The notes under the pieces are model-generated. The model did no database searches. It was not told the DNA's origin and worked only from the letters and a program-made list of their open reading frames with translations. The position numbers and the translations under genes are program-made. This document shows, piece after piece, positions 29,550-39,596 of a DNA stretch of 64,000 bases; position 1 is the first letter of the stretch; every line of letters begins with the position of its first letter. Source of the stretch: Affinundibacterium macrobrachii (GTDB lineage Bacteria; Pseudomonadota; Gammaproteobacteria; Burkholderiales; Burkholderiaceae_D); contig NZ_BMYT01000002.1 in NCBI RefSeq assembly GCF_014652415.1, positions 620,001 through 684,000 of the forward strand. Reading direction: 5' to 3'.

Positions 29550-30701
29550 ATGACTTTATTCTCGCGTGTTTTACACATCGGTGGCTTATTCGCCCTCATC
29601 TTATTGAGTGCGTGTTCAAGTCCGCCCAAAGTAAAACCCGTGATACAAGAACAAAGTAAACCTGCATCGAGTATGAATGTAGCTACGACGCCACCTAAGT
29701 CTGCGAGCAGTGCCGCACCCGTTTTACCGAAAGCCAATTCTGGTCGTGGTGGTTACTATATGGACGACGGTCCAGGCGATGAAATTCCTGAAGGTTTGGA
29801 ATCGACCGTTGATCCAATTCCTGTGGTTGAACCTTACTCGCGTACCGGCAATAAGCCATACAAAGTTTTCGGAAAAACCTATACACCGATTAACGACAGC
29901 ACGACGCCATTCAAGCAAAAAGGCTATGCCAGTTGGTATGGTAAAAAATTTCACGGCAAGCGCACTTCATCGGGCGAGCCTTACGACATGTATAAAATTA
30001 CTGCAGCGCATCCGACTTTGCCTATTCCCTCTTATGCGCGGGTGACAAATTTAAGCAATGGCAAACAAATCATCGTGCGTATCAATGATCGTGGTCCATT
30101 TCATTCCAATCGGATTATGGATTTGTCCTACACCGCTGCGCTTAAGTTAGGCTATTTGGGTAAGGGCAGTAGCGAGGTCGAGCTTGAGCGTTTGTTGCCT
30201 GAAGATATTGCAAGAATGGCGGAAAACAGTCAAAACCAACAGGCAAATGTTGGCGTTCAAAATAACACTCAAACTGCCAGCGCAGTTAAAGATCAGCCGA
30301 AGTCTGTGGCAGACAAAACTGCTCAAGCGGAAGAAAAAGAAGGTGTTAGTTTGGAGGCTTTGATCGCCTCGCAAGAGCGTATTATTAAAACTGAGTTGCC
30401 GCGCGCTGAAGAGAAAGCACCTAGCAGTTCAGAGTCATCAAAATCTCAAAACGGTTTTTATTTGCAATTTGCAGCTTTTGCGATTCGTGCGAATGCAGAG
30501 GCAAGCAAAGCGCAATTGATGCAAGTCTTGAAAGATAAGCAGCAAAAATTAGGTACGGAATACGAGTTGCATTTGGAGATTGTTCAACAAGGTAATCTGT
30601 ATCGCTTGCAAGGCGGTCCTTATGCGCAACGTGAAGCAGCACAAAAAGCAGCGCAAGAATTAGCGGTAGGTAACGCAAAACCGATTGTGGTTCAGCGATA
30701 A
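29550..30701 (+). CDS. rlpA: RlpA-like lipoprotein, lytic transglycosylase family
   Basis: RlpA is an outer-membrane lipoprotein that, in some species, cleaves denuded peptidoglycan strands at the septum. A lipoprotein signal ends in LLSACSS (Cys about residue 24). The double-psi beta-barrel domain (about residues 125-215) shows YASWYGKKFHGKRTSSGE, TAAHPTLPIPSYARVTN and VRINDRGPF, with the RDRGPF-type Asp retained. A low-complexity Gln/Glu/Ser linker leads to a C-terminal SPOR domain (about 310-383: FYLQFAAFAIRANAEASK, YRLQGGPY) that binds denuded glycans. It follows mrdB after 9 nt, so it is part of the mre/mrd operon. Confidence 0.94.
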   Translation: MTLFSRVLHIGGLFALILLSACSSPPKVKPVIQEQSKPASSMNVATTPPKSASSAAPVLPKANSGRGGYYMDDGPGDEIPEGLESTVDPIPVVEPYSRTGNKPYKVFGKTYTPINDSTTPFKQKGYASWYGKKFHGKRTSSGEPYDMYKITAAHPTLPIPSYARVTNLSNGKQIIVRINDRGPFHSNRIMDLSYTAALKLGYLGKGSSEVELERLLPEDIARMAENSQNQQANVGVQNNTQTASAVKDQPKSVADKTAQAEEKEGVSLEALIASQERIIKTELPRAEEKAPSSSESSKSQNGFYLQFAAFAIRANAEASKAQLMQVLKDKQQKLGTEYELHLEIVQQGNLYRLQGGPYAQREAAQKAAQELAVGNAKPIVVQR

Positions 30702-30732
30702 GCAAATGTCAGTAGCATTCAGGCTTGAGCAA

Positions 30733-31653
30733 TCAAGATTCTTCGTTGTTTGACTCTTTCATTGTTAATGCCAGTTGGTAAAGTGCGTTTTTCTTTTGCC
30801 CAGTAATTTGCGCTGCGAGCGCGGCAGCTTGTTTGACCGATAGTTCTGTCAATAAGATGTTCAATACGCGGCGCGCTTCGATGTCATTTTGATCGCTTTC
30901 CTCACTTGCACCTTCAACGATCACCACATATTCGCCTTTTTCGCGATGGCTATCTTGCTGTAGCCAAGCAGCGGCTTGCGCTAATGGGCAGCGATGAATT
31001 TCTTCGAATAGTTTGCTTAACTCACGTGCAAATACGACTTGGCGCGCGTCGCCGAAAGCTTGATGTAGCGCTTGCGTTGACTCAATGATACGGTGTGGTG
31101 CTTCATAAAAAATGAGGCTAGCTGGGATATGCGCTAGTCCTTTTAAAACACTGTCGCGCTGCCCCGCTTTTGATGGTAAAAAACCGACGAAATAAAATTG
31201 ATCATTGATGAGACCGCTTGCGGATAAAGCGCTAATAGCAGCGGATGCACCTGGTAATGGTGAAACGCGCAAACCAGCAGCGCGTACTGCGTCAACGATA
31301 ATTGCGCCGGGATCAGATACCGCAGGCGTTCCAGCATCCGACACTAAAGCAATGCGCTCGCCCGCTTGTAGACGGCTAATAATCTTGGCCGCGACTTCAT
31401 GTTCATTATGTTGATGTGCCGCGATTAAGGGTTTATGCAAGCCATAGCGCGTCAGTAATTGGGCGGTATTGCGCGTATCCTCGCAAGCGACAGCATCGAC
31501 CAGCGTTAACAGATGCAAAGCACGTAATGAAATATCGGCACTGTTGCCAATTGGTGTTGCCACTATGTACAGAGTCGCGTTAGGATAGCTTTGCTGCTGA
31601 ACTGCTTCAAATAAAGCACTAGGATTGAAAGAGGCTTGGTGGTGTTGGCTCAT
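30733..31653 (-). CDS. rsmI: 16S rRNA 2'-O-methyltransferase RsmI
   Basis: RsmI methylates the ribose of C1402 in 16S rRNA using SAM. It belongs to the tetrapyrrole-methylase fold: TLYIVATPIGNSADISLRAL at the start, VACEDTRNTAQLL, ALVSDAGTPAVSDPG, VSPLPGASAAISALSASG and FYEAPHRI are diagnostic. The 306 residues are slightly longer than usual (about 285) through an N-terminal extension of some 25 residues before the first strand. It diverges from yraN with only 47 nt between starts, the classic rsmI/yraN arrangement. Confidence 0.96.
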   Translation of the reverse strand: MSQHHQASFNPSALFEAVQQQSYPNATLYIVATPIGNSADISLRALHLLTLVDAVACEDTRNTAQLLTRYGLHKPLIAAHQHNEHEVAAKIISRLQAGERIALVSDAGTPAVSDPGAIIVDAVRAAGLRVSPLPGASAAISALSASGLINDQFYFVGFLPSKAGQRDSVLKGLAHIPASLIFYEAPHRIIESTQALHQAFGDARQVVFARELSKLFEEIHRCPLAQAAAWLQQDSHREKGEYVVIVEGASEESDQNDIEARRVLNILLTELSVKQAAALAAQITGQKKNALYQLALTMKESNNEES

Positions 31654-31700
31654 GGGGGCTATTTCAAAAGGTTTTTAAGCGCGAATGAAGATTGTACGCT

Positions 31701-32087
31701 ATGACTGAAACAAATTGGCTAGCACGACGATTGGCTGCGATCCGCACCAGTAAGCAAAGAACCGGTGATGCTGCGGAACAGCGAGCGCTTTTGTATTTAC
31801 AGGAGCAGGGTTTGCAGTTGCTGCAGCGGAGTTTCTTATGTAAAGGTGGTGAGATCGATTTAATTATGCGTGATGGCAAGTATTTAGTGTTTGTTGAGGT
31901 AAGACAGCGCAGTTCGAAGCAGTTTGGTGGCGCGATTGCAAGCGTTACATCTAGCAAGCAAAAACGATTAGTTCATGCCGCTCAAGTCTATTTGCAGAAT
32001 ATTAAACAAGTACCGGCCTGCCGTTTTGACCTCGTCGCCATCGAGGGAGAAGAGTTAATTTGGTTAAAGAATGTGATCTCCGCTTGA
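31701..32087 (+). CDS. yraN: YraN (UPF0102) putative endonuclease-fold protein
   Basis: YraN proteins have a restriction-endonuclease-like fold; their role is not settled, though proximity to rsmI and diaA is widely conserved. GDAAEQRALLYLQEQGLQLL, RSFLCKGGEIDLIMRDG and LVFVEVRQRSS show the family core, including the E-x-D...E-V-R arrangement of metal-binding residues (GEIDLI, FVEVR). ATG 31701 gives 128 residues, the usual length; a TTG at 31692 is in frame but adds only three residues. A 169-nt spacer separates it from diaA. Confidence 0.93.
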   Translation: MTETNWLARRLAAIRTSKQRTGDAAEQRALLYLQEQGLQLLQRSFLCKGGEIDLIMRDGKYLVFVEVRQRSSKQFGGAIASVTSSKQKRLVHAAQVYLQNIKQVPACRFDLVAIEGEELIWLKNVISA

Positions 32088-32204
32088 GCTGACCTACAAT
32101 GTCAATCTAAGTCATCTTGACAGCAATTGGCAGCAATGATTGGTCGCGCTTCATTAAAGGACAAGAACGACGAATTCGCCGAACGGTAATAAAATCTTTC
32201 TTTT

Positions 32205-32219
32205 ACCTGCAAAGCAGGT
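32205..32219 (+). other. Small perfect hairpin upstream of diaA
   Basis: ACCTGC AAA GCAGGT is a perfect 6-bp stem with a 3-nt loop, 37 nt before the diaA ATG. A TATAAT lies at 32242-32247, but no -35 hexamer is at proper distance. It may be a regulator site or chance. Confidence 0.3.
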
Positions 32220-32235
32220 ATCTACTTCGCCTTGA

Positions 32236-33517
<1,282 letters not shown>

Positions 33518-33535
33518 GCGTGAAGTCAAAATAAC

Positions 33536-33568
33536 AGAGCTGCAAAATAATTTTGCAGCTCTTTTTTT
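33536..33568 (+). terminator. Intrinsic terminator after dolP
   Basis: A perfect 12-bp stem (33536-33547 with 33551-33562), a TAA loop and a seven-T run (33562-33568) form a strong terminator. It ends 12 nt before the lemA start, so the lemA ribosome binding site follows directly; lemA must have a weak readthrough supply or a promoter within the preceding gene. Confidence 0.9.
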
Positions 33569-33580
33569 CAGGAGAACGAT

Positions 33581-34171
33581 ATGGGATTCATTATTTTTTT
33601 ACTTATCATCGGTGCGCTCATTTTTTGGGCGATCAGCACCTACAATAATTTAGTTAGTTTCCGCAATCGTTTCAAAAATGGATTTGCGCAAATCGATGTG
33701 CAGCTTAAGCGTCGCTATGACTTGATCCCCAATTTGGTCGAAGTAGCTAAAGGCTACATGAAGCACGAACGCGAAACCTTAGAAGCCGTCATCGCCGCGC
33801 GTAATCAAGCGGTCACTGCGAATGCGAAAGCTGCGGTCGATCCATCGGATGCGGCGGCGGTACATCAATTATCGAATGCAGAAGGCGCATTAGCATCTTC
33901 ACTCGGCAAACTGTTTGCATTATCTGAGGCTTATCCTGATTTAAAAGCCAATGAAAACATGCTGCAGCTAACTGAGGAATTGACTAGTACCGAAAATAAA
34001 ATTTCGTTTGCACGTCAGGCATATAACGACAGCGTGATGCAATACAACACGGCGTGCGAGCAATTTCCAGGCAACATCTTTGCTGGTATGTTTGGCTTTA
34101 AGCTTGCTGAGTTATTGCAATCCACCGAAGCACCAGAAGAACGTAAAGCAATCAAAGTTTCTTTTAATTGA
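33581..34171 (+). CDS. lemA: LemA family membrane protein
   Basis: LemA proteins have one N-terminal transmembrane helix (about residues 2-20) and a helical periplasmic or cytoplasmic bundle; the biochemical role is unknown. YNNLVSFRNRFKNGFAQIDVQLKRRYDLIPNLVE is the family hallmark (visible from about residue 25), with AYPDLKANENMLQL and EQFPGNIFAGMFGF later. At 196 residues it is normal length. GGAG stands 7 nt before the ATG. It precedes an M48 protease by 48 nt; LemA and M48/HtpX-type proteases are often paired, suggesting joint action on membrane proteins. Confidence 0.95.
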   Translation: MGFIIFLLIIGALIFWAISTYNNLVSFRNRFKNGFAQIDVQLKRRYDLIPNLVEVAKGYMKHERETLEAVIAARNQAVTANAKAAVDPSDAAAVHQLSNAEGALASSLGKLFALSEAYPDLKANENMLQLTEELTSTENKISFARQAYNDSVMQYNTACEQFPGNIFAGMFGFKLAELLQSTEAPEERKAIKVSFN

Positions 34172-34219
34172 AGTTTCAACTGAGTCGATATTTCCGAATT
34201 CCAGCACAGGCCGGCGAGC

Positions 34220-36256
34220 ATGAATTTTTTTGAACATCAAGCGCAAGCACATAAAGAAAGTAAGAAATTGCTGTTCTTATTTGTGCTTGCCGTGATTGCG
34301 ATCGTGTTAGCGGTGAATGGCACTTTAGCTCTGTTATGGATATGGATGAAAGGCCAAATTGGTACCGGGATTTACACTTATCCACGAGGCTTCTTTTTTA
34401 CTAATACAGCAGTGACTTTGTTGTTCATTGGCGGCGGCATGTTGTTTGAAATGTCGCGCTTAAAAGATGGTGGTGATGCGGTAGCGCGGATGGCAGGTGG
34501 TCGATTAGTGCAGCCAGATTCGCGCGATATTCAAGAACGTCGTTTGTTGAATATCGTCGAAGAAATGGCGTTAGCGGCGGGCATGGCATGTCCACGCGTC
34601 TATGTGATGGATGAAGAAGATGCGATTAATGCTTTTGCTGCGGGCTATCACCAAAATGAAGCCGTGGTTGCGGTGACACGTGGCAGCTTAACGCGTCTAA
34701 GTCGTGATGAATTACAGGGCGTGATAGCGCATGAATTTAGCCATATTTTGAATGGCGATATGCGCATGAATATTAAGTTAATTGGCGTGCTGTTTGGGAT
34801 ACAAATGTTGGCGGGTTTTGGTCAGCATTTGATGGAGTGGGGCGCACGATTCGGTGGTAGTCGGAGCCGTGATGAGAAAGGGCCATCGATACAACTCATC
34901 TTGTTTGTATTTGGTTTGGCGCTGTTCGTGATTGGTTATATCGGTATCTTCTTTGGACGTTTGATTAAATCTGCGGTCTCGCGTCAACGTGAATTTTTGG
35001 CAGATGCCAGTGCAGTGCAGTTCACGCGTAATCCTGATGGCATTGGCGGTGCTCTACGTAAAATTGGCGGCCTTACACGTAGTAATCAATGTGGTTCGCG
35101 TATCAAAAATCCAAATGCGGAGCAGTTATCCCACATGTTTTTGGGCGCTGCACGGCCAAATCTTTTATCTGGTTTGTTTGCCACGCATCCTCCTTTAAGT
35201 GAGCGTTTGCAACGTTTGTATGGACGTAATATTGAATTATTGGATGCCAGTGAATTGCCTCCTGAGATGGAGCTTGATGAACATGCAGTGAGCATGGGTT
35301 TCTCCGCAGGCGACGGGGCGAATGCGGGATCAAGCTCGACTGGACTCACGGTGTCACCTTTGGGATTTCATCCTGAGTATGGTTATCAAACAGCCCCCGC
35401 GTCAAGTGCAAATAGTTTGAGCGACAATGCGACTAAATTAAGTCCCGCTAAACCAAGCCTCGCTAAACCAAGCCCCGCTAAACAAGCAGCACCTATCGCA
35501 ACCATCCCAGCAGAGCTGGTACACGCTGCGCGCGATCCTAAAGCCGCTAGTGCATTAGTGTACGGACTTTTATTGGATCGACGTGATCCCGCTAGTTTTG
35601 AAATTCAACTGGCAATTTTGCGTCAAGCCTTACCTCAGCAATGTGCGCTCGTTAGTTTGTTGCATGAGACATTAGAAAAACTCGCAGTCAGTTTACATCT
35701 CCCGATTTTGGATTTGGCAACACCAGCTTTGAAATTGTTAGATGCTGAGCAGCGTCAGCAAATAATGGGAATTAGTGCGCGTTTAATCGCAGCAGATCAA
35801 AAAGTATCGCAGGCAGAATTTGTGTTGCAGACCATATTGCAGCGGCGTTTAAATCCAAAGTCTGGCCGCGATGTTGGTGTGAAATATACCGGTCTCGTAC
35901 AGTTGCAAGCAGAAACCGCTTTGATGATTTCTTTGATGGCGACGACAGAATTTTCTGCTGAACACGCACCGCAGGCGTTTGTAAAAGCATCGAACAGTAT
36001 GCCAGAGCTACATTTGCAAGTTGCACAATTTGTAGCGCGCGATCAACTGGATTTCTTTGTGGTGAAGCAGGCTTTAGACAAGTTTCAACAATTAGCACCA
36101 TTGGCAAAACCATTTTTGATTCGCCTGATGTTGCAGGCGAGTGGCAATCCATTGAGCGCTGATGGTGCTGACTTACTGCGTAGTATTTGCGCTGCGCTTG
36201 ACGCTCCAGTGCCGGACGTTGTGAGTGCGAGCTATGCTGAAAGACCGCAGCACTAA
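34220..36256 (+). CDS. M48 family membrane metalloprotease with extra C-terminal domain
   Basis: The N-terminal 345 residues are an M48 protease resembling HtpX: two transmembrane helices (about 15-40 and 55-75), the zinc motif HEFSHILNGD (about residue 171), a second membrane hairpin (about 190-250) and SRQREFLADASAVQFTRNPDGI supplying the third zinc ligand. A Ser/Ala/Lys/Pro linker with repeated SPAKPSLAKPSPAK leads to a helical 240-residue C-terminal region of unknown function. HtpX is about 290 residues, so this protein is more than twice as long. It lies 48 nt after lemA and probably forms an operon with it; membrane-protein quality control is the likely role. Confidence 0.9.
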   Translation: MNFFEHQAQAHKESKKLLFLFVLAVIAIVLAVNGTLALLWIWMKGQIGTGIYTYPRGFFFTNTAVTLLFIGGGMLFEMSRLKDGGDAVARMAGGRLVQPDSRDIQERRLLNIVEEMALAAGMACPRVYVMDEEDAINAFAAGYHQNEAVVAVTRGSLTRLSRDELQGVIAHEFSHILNGDMRMNIKLIGVLFGIQMLAGFGQHLMEWGARFGGSRSRDEKGPSIQLILFVFGLALFVIGYIGIFFGRLIKSAVSRQREFLADASAVQFTRNPDGIGGALRKIGGLTRSNQCGSRIKNPNAEQLSHMFLGAARPNLLSGLFATHPPLSERLQRLYGRNIELLDASELPPEMELDEHAVSMGFSAGDGANAGSSSTGLTVSPLGFHPEYGYQTAPASSANSLSDNATKLSPAKPSLAKPSPAKQAAPIATIPAELVHAARDPKAASALVYGLLLDRRDPASFEIQLAILRQALPQQCALVSLLHETLEKLAVSLHLPILDLATPALKLLDAEQRQQIMGISARLIAADQKVSQAEFVLQTILQRRLNPKSGRDVGVKYTGLVQLQAETALMISLMATTEFSAEHAPQAFVKASNSMPELHLQVAQFVARDQLDFFVVKQALDKFQQLAPLAKPFLIRLMLQASGNPLSADGADLLRSICAALDAPVPDVVSASYAERPQH

Positions 36257-36315
36257 TCATTTGTGCTGAGCGCGTTCAGCATTTGTTCTGCGCTCATGTT
36301 GTAACAGTATTTTTC

Positions 36316-36741
36316 TTAAGCGCGTCCGACGATTGCTGCGGTTGCCATTAGTTCTTCAATCAAAGCAAGTGACATTTTTCCTGACATGCGATGAGGATTG
36401 AGTTCTGGCAATGCAGAGTATTTCAATAGAATCGATGGATTGATTTTACCTAAGTTCGCTTGACCCATCGTCCAGCCAGCATAACGACGCTGACTAATTT
36501 CTTCATAGTCGAGTAACACCACATCGGTATGACGCGGGTCGCGCAAGATGTGTGCATACAGCGTATTGATTGCTTCGCGTCCACCTTCTAACACTTGCAT
36601 AAACACTTGATCGCTATGGCAGAGTATGCCGGTGATACCGTGTTGAGGGTTGTGATCGCGCGATTGTTGCATGATGCTCTGCACGATTTCACCTAGGTTT
36701 CCATCGACAGCACGACTGGCATATAAGAGACGAACTAACAT
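36316..36741 (-). CDS. Short BLUF-domain blue-light photoreceptor
   Basis: BLUF domains bind FAD and sense blue light by changing hydrogen bonds around a Tyr-Gln pair. Here LVRLLYASRA supplies the Tyr (residue 7), NPQHGITGILC supplies the conserved Asn, and DQVFMQVLEG the Gln. DPRHTDVVLL, RRYAGWTMG completes the fold. At 141 residues it is a stand-alone BLUF protein with only a short helical cap, so output must come from a partner protein. GAGGAAT precedes the ATG. It is 35 nt downstream of folE on the same strand, so the two may be co-transcribed. Confidence 0.93.
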   Translation of the reverse strand: MLVRLLYASRAVDGNLGEIVQSIMQQSRDHNPQHGITGILCHSDQVFMQVLEGGREAINTLYAHILRDPRHTDVVLLDYEEISQRRYAGWTMGQANLGKINPSILLKYSALPELNPHRMSGKMSLALIEELMATAAIVGRA

Positions 36742-36776
36742 ACGATATTCCTCATCACAGTGGATATTTTGTTGGC

Positions 36777-37481
36777 TTATTTTTTTATCAGCGATAAAAA
36801 TTCACGACGCAAGTTTGGATCTTTCAAGAATGAACCATGCATCACGCTATTAATCATTTTAGAATCCATATCTTTCACGCCGCGCCAATGCATGCAAAAG
36901 TGATCGGCTTCCATCACGACAGCTAATCCATCGGGTTGCATTTTTTCTTGCAATGTATCTGCCAATTGCACTACGGCTTCTTCTTGAATTTGCGGGCGGC
37001 TCATAATCCAATCCGCAATTCGCGCGTATTTAGATAGACCGATCAGATTCGAATGTTCATTCGGCATCACACCTATCCACACTTTGCCGATGATAGGGCA
37101 AAGATGATGTGAGCAAGCTGAGCGTACCGTGATTGGGCCGATAATCATCAATTCGTTCAGATGCGAGGCATTGGGAAACTCAGTGACTGGCGGCATTGGC
37201 AAATACCTGCCTTTAAAAATTTCATTCAAATACATTTTGGCGACACGACGTCCGGTGTCCAAAGTATTGTGATCACTGGCGGTATCGATCACGAGGCTTT
37301 CTAATACGCCACGTAGTTTTCCTTCTACTTCCGCTAATAATTGATCGAGTTCGCCGGGTTCAATAAAGTCCGCAATATTGTCATTGGCGTGATAGCGAAC
37401 TTTGGCTTTGACGATGCGCTCACGAATACGTTGTGAAACGGGGATTGCGGGAACAGCTTGATATTGAGAATCGGTCGGCAT
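36777..37481 (-). CDS. folE: GTP cyclohydrolase I
   Basis: FolE converts GTP to dihydroneopterin triphosphate, the first step of folate (and queuosine precursor) synthesis. The zinc and catalytic residues are in SACSHHLCPIIGKVWIG; NLIGLSKYARIADW and EADHFCMHWRGVKD are also hallmark, with the third zinc Cys in the last. ATG 37481 gives 234 residues, slightly longer than the E. coli enzyme (222) and compatible with the family; a TTG at 37508 is in frame but less likely. It belongs to the Cys-His-Cys zinc-dependent type IA class. Neighbours offer no other folate gene. Confidence 0.96.
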   Translation of the reverse strand: MPTDSQYQAVPAIPVSQRIRERIVKAKVRYHANDNIADFIEPGELDQLLAEVEGKLRGVLESLVIDTASDHNTLDTGRRVAKMYLNEIFKGRYLPMPPVTEFPNASHLNELMIIGPITVRSACSHHLCPIIGKVWIGVMPNEHSNLIGLSKYARIADWIMSRPQIQEEAVVQLADTLQEKMQPDGLAVVMEADHFCMHWRGVKDMDSKMINSVMHGSFLKDPNLRREFLSLIKK

Positions 37482-37620
37482 TATGTATCCAATCGGCGTA
37501 GGCGCCAAAATGCAAGAAATTGGTATGGTAACTGAATCGTCGTACTTGTGTTTTTTGTTTGGGAATTTTTTCGGTTTAACTTTAGCAAGACCATCTTTTT
37601 GCGACCGCGCTTATCTGCAC

Positions 37621-37830
37621 TTACTGCTGCGGATCTTGGTCAGATGACTTGCCAGCCGCCATTTGTTTCATCGCCATGCGGATAGTTTGCATCTGCGTCT
37701 TAAAATTACTACAAGATGCACACATACTCAGATGTAGCTTGAGTTGCGCGCGCTCTGTCAGACTCAGTTCGCGGTCTAAATTCTCTGAGAGTTTTTGATG
37801 GGCTTGTTTGCAAGTGTATAGAAATAACAT
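37621..37830 (-). CDS. Zinc-finger anti-sigma factor (ZAS type)
   Basis: This 69-residue protein has the zinc-binding anti-sigma pattern: CKQAHQKLSENLDRELS then LKLHLSMCASCSNF, with H-x3-C-x2-C. Such proteins bind and silence an ECF sigma factor, often releasing it upon redox change at zinc. There is no transmembrane helix, so it is a soluble cytoplasmic sensor. ATG 37830 has AGGA 5 nt upstream and lies 7 nt after the sigma gene stop; a more distant in-frame start at 37887 would overlap the sigma gene by 50 nt and is rejected. Pairing with the sigma gene is near certain. Confidence 0.9.
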   Translation of the reverse strand: MLFLYTCKQAHQKLSENLDRELSLTERAQLKLHLSMCASCSNFKTQMQTIRMAMKQMAAGKSSDQDPQQ

Positions 37831-37837
37831 AGCGATC

Positions 37838-38461
37838 CTATTTTGTTGTCGTGGCAATAGCGAACCAATTGAGTTCCAAACACTCACGCAGACGTAAGCG
37901 TGCTCGATACAAAAGAACCCATAAATTAGACGAACTGAGGTCTAATTCCTTACAAATTTCTTCGCTTGATAATTCCAACCACTCGCGCATCATGAACACA
38001 CGTGCGGTTTGTGCTGGTAGTTTCTCTAGACATAGTTCTAATGTTTTGAAAAAGTCATTTTGCTGCAAGTTGGCTTCTGGCACACCCCATGCACTCGCAG
38101 GATTTAAGGTGTGCCCACTTGCATTAAATAGATGATCAACAATATCATCGTCTGCTTGATCCATCGCGCCAAACTCACTGAGTTGCGCCTCACGATTGCC
38201 GCTACGTAAAAAATCAATAATTTTGAATTTTAAAATGCCAATCACATAAGTTCGCAGGCTGGAATGACCTTGGAAGTTTTCTGGCTTCTCTAACACTGCC
38301 AGTAGCGTTTCCTGAATCGCGTCTTCTGCATGAACGGCATTTCGCAACTGTAGCATGGCAAATCGATACAACGCGGGACGCATCGCTTCGAGTTCTTGCG
38401 CTAAATTGACTATGGGAGCCATGTGTAAAAATACCTGATGAGGTTTTAACGAGGGGCGCAT
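37838..38461 (-). CDS. ECF-type RNA polymerase sigma factor
   Basis: Region 2 is visible as RFAMLQLRNAVHAEDAIQETLLAVLE and SSLRTYVIGILKFKIIDFLR; region 4 as ECLEKLPAQTARVFMMREWLELSSEEICKELDLSSSNLWVLLYRARLRLRE, of which LSSEEICKELDLSSSNLW is the helix-turn-helix. The two regions are joined by a linker of about 60 residues, and region 3 is absent, as in extracytoplasmic-function sigma factors. The zinc anti-sigma partner is the next gene. ATG 38461 gives 207 residues; ATG 38422 (194 residues) is an equally plausible start. It diverges from argB with a spacer of only 51 nt. Its regulon is unknown. Confidence 0.92.
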   Translation of the reverse strand: MRPSLKPHQVFLHMAPIVNLAQELEAMRPALYRFAMLQLRNAVHAEDAIQETLLAVLEKPENFQGHSSLRTYVIGILKFKIIDFLRSGNREAQLSEFGAMDQADDDIVDHLFNASGHTLNPASAWGVPEANLQQNDFFKTLELCLEKLPAQTARVFMMREWLELSSEEICKELDLSSSNLWVLLYRARLRLRECLELNWFAIATTTK

Positions 38462-38512
38462 TTGCCTGTAAAATTCAGGCTAAACCCCGATTCTTCATAG
38501 GATAACCTTAAT

Positions 38513-39436
38513 ATGAGCAATACGACAATCATTCCTCACGAAACTTCTGATCGTTTGGCAGGTGTAGAGCCTGAGATCAAAGCAGAGATTCTGGCTGAGG
38601 CTTTACCGTATATCCGTAAATTTCACGGTAAAACTATCGTCGTTAAATACGGCGGCAACGCAATGACGGAAGAGCGTCTCAAACACGGGTTTGCGCGTGA
38701 TGTGATTTTGCTTAAATTGGTTGGTATGAACCCAGTTGTCGTACATGGCGGTGGTCCGCAAATCGACAACGCGCTGAAAAAAGTCGGCAAGCAAGGCACT
38801 TTCGTACAAGGGATGCGCATCACCGACGAAGAAACCATGGAAGTGGTGGAATGGGTACTCGGCGGTGAAGTACAACAAGATATCGTGATGCTGATTAACC
38901 ACTACGGCGGGCAGGCGGTTGGTTTAACAGGTAAAGACGGTGGCTTAATCCGTGCCCGCAAAATGAAAATGCCAGATCGCGAAAACCCGGGCGAATTCTT
39001 AGACATCGGCTTCGTTGGTGAAATTGACGCCATCAATCCAGCAGTGGTCAAAGCCCTGCAAGACGACGCCTTCATCCCGATTATTTCGCCTATCGGTTTT
39101 GGTGAAGACGGCCAAGCCTACAATATCAACGCCGACTTGGTAGCGGGAAAAATCGCTGAAATCTTGAAAGCCGAAAAGCTAATCATGATGACGAATATCC
39201 CTGGCGTATTAGACAAACAAGGCAATTTGGTCACCGACTTGTCAGCAAGAGAAATCGACGAAATGTTCGCCGACGGCACGATCTCTGGCGGTATGCTACC
39301 AAAGATTTCTTCCGCGTTAGACGCTGCGAAATCAGGTGTGAACACGGTACACATCATCGACGGCCGCATTCCGCATTCTTTGCTGCTTGAGATTTTGACG
39401 GAGCAAGCTTTTGGTACGATGATTCGATCCCACTAA
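38513..39436 (+). CDS. argB: Acetylglutamate kinase
   Basis: ArgB phosphorylates N-acetyl-L-glutamate in the second step of arginine synthesis. [12 protein letters not shown] is the phosphate-binding start, [14 protein letters not shown] the substrate loop, and [15 protein letters not shown] and [13 protein letters not shown] are further hallmarks. At 307 residues it is of the longer, arginine-sensitive type with an N-terminal helix (residues 1-25), suggesting feedback inhibition. AGGATAACC precedes the ATG. Its codon use is visibly more GC-rich than the flanking orphan gene. A palindromic repeat element begins only 5 nt after its stop codon. Confidence 0.97.
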   Translation: MSNTTIIPHETSDRLAGVEPEIKAEILAEALPYIRKFHGKTIVVKYGGNAMTEERLKHGFARDVILLKLVGMNPVVVHGGGPQIDNALKKVGKQGTFVQGMRITDEETMEVVEWVLGGEVQQDIVMLINHYGGQAVGLTGKDGGLIRARKMKMPDRENPGEFLDIGFVGEIDAINPAVVKALQDDAFIPIISPIGFGEDGQAYNINADLVAGKIAEILKAEKLIMMTNIPGVLDKQGNLVTDLSAREIDEMFADGTISGGMLPKISSALDAAKSGVNTVHIIDGRIPHSLLLEILTEQAFGTMIRSH

Positions 39437-39440
39437 TATA

Positions 39441-39537
39441 AATTCCATTTTCGGGCGCATTGCGTTGTTGCTTGTCCTCGCAATACCTGAGTATTGCTGC
39501 GGGAAGCGCCTAGCACTGCATCCCGAGAATGAAATTT
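39441..39537. repeat. Palindromic dispersed element, copy 1
   Basis: The element starts 5 nt after the argB stop. Its outer arms (39441-39455 and 39522-39537) are complementary with one or two wobbles. An inner stem GCAATAC, loop CTGA, GTATTGC lies at 39480-39497, within a core that is nearly identical to the copy at 60005-60102. It could act as a REP-like RNA 3' end or a miniature mobile element. Confidence 0.85.
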
Positions 39538-39596
39538 TTGACTAGTGGTCTATCCAGTTTGAGAAAGATAGGTTTTTTAATGCAAATTTCAACATC

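Noticed and set aside
31654-31700. RNase P RNA gene between rsmI and yraN
   Set aside because: In some bacteria rnpB lies near rsmI, but the gap here is 47 nt, far too short.
37831-37887. Longer anti-sigma protein starting at 37887
   Set aside because: It would overlap the sigma gene by 50 nt, and the start at 37830 has a good ribosome binding site.
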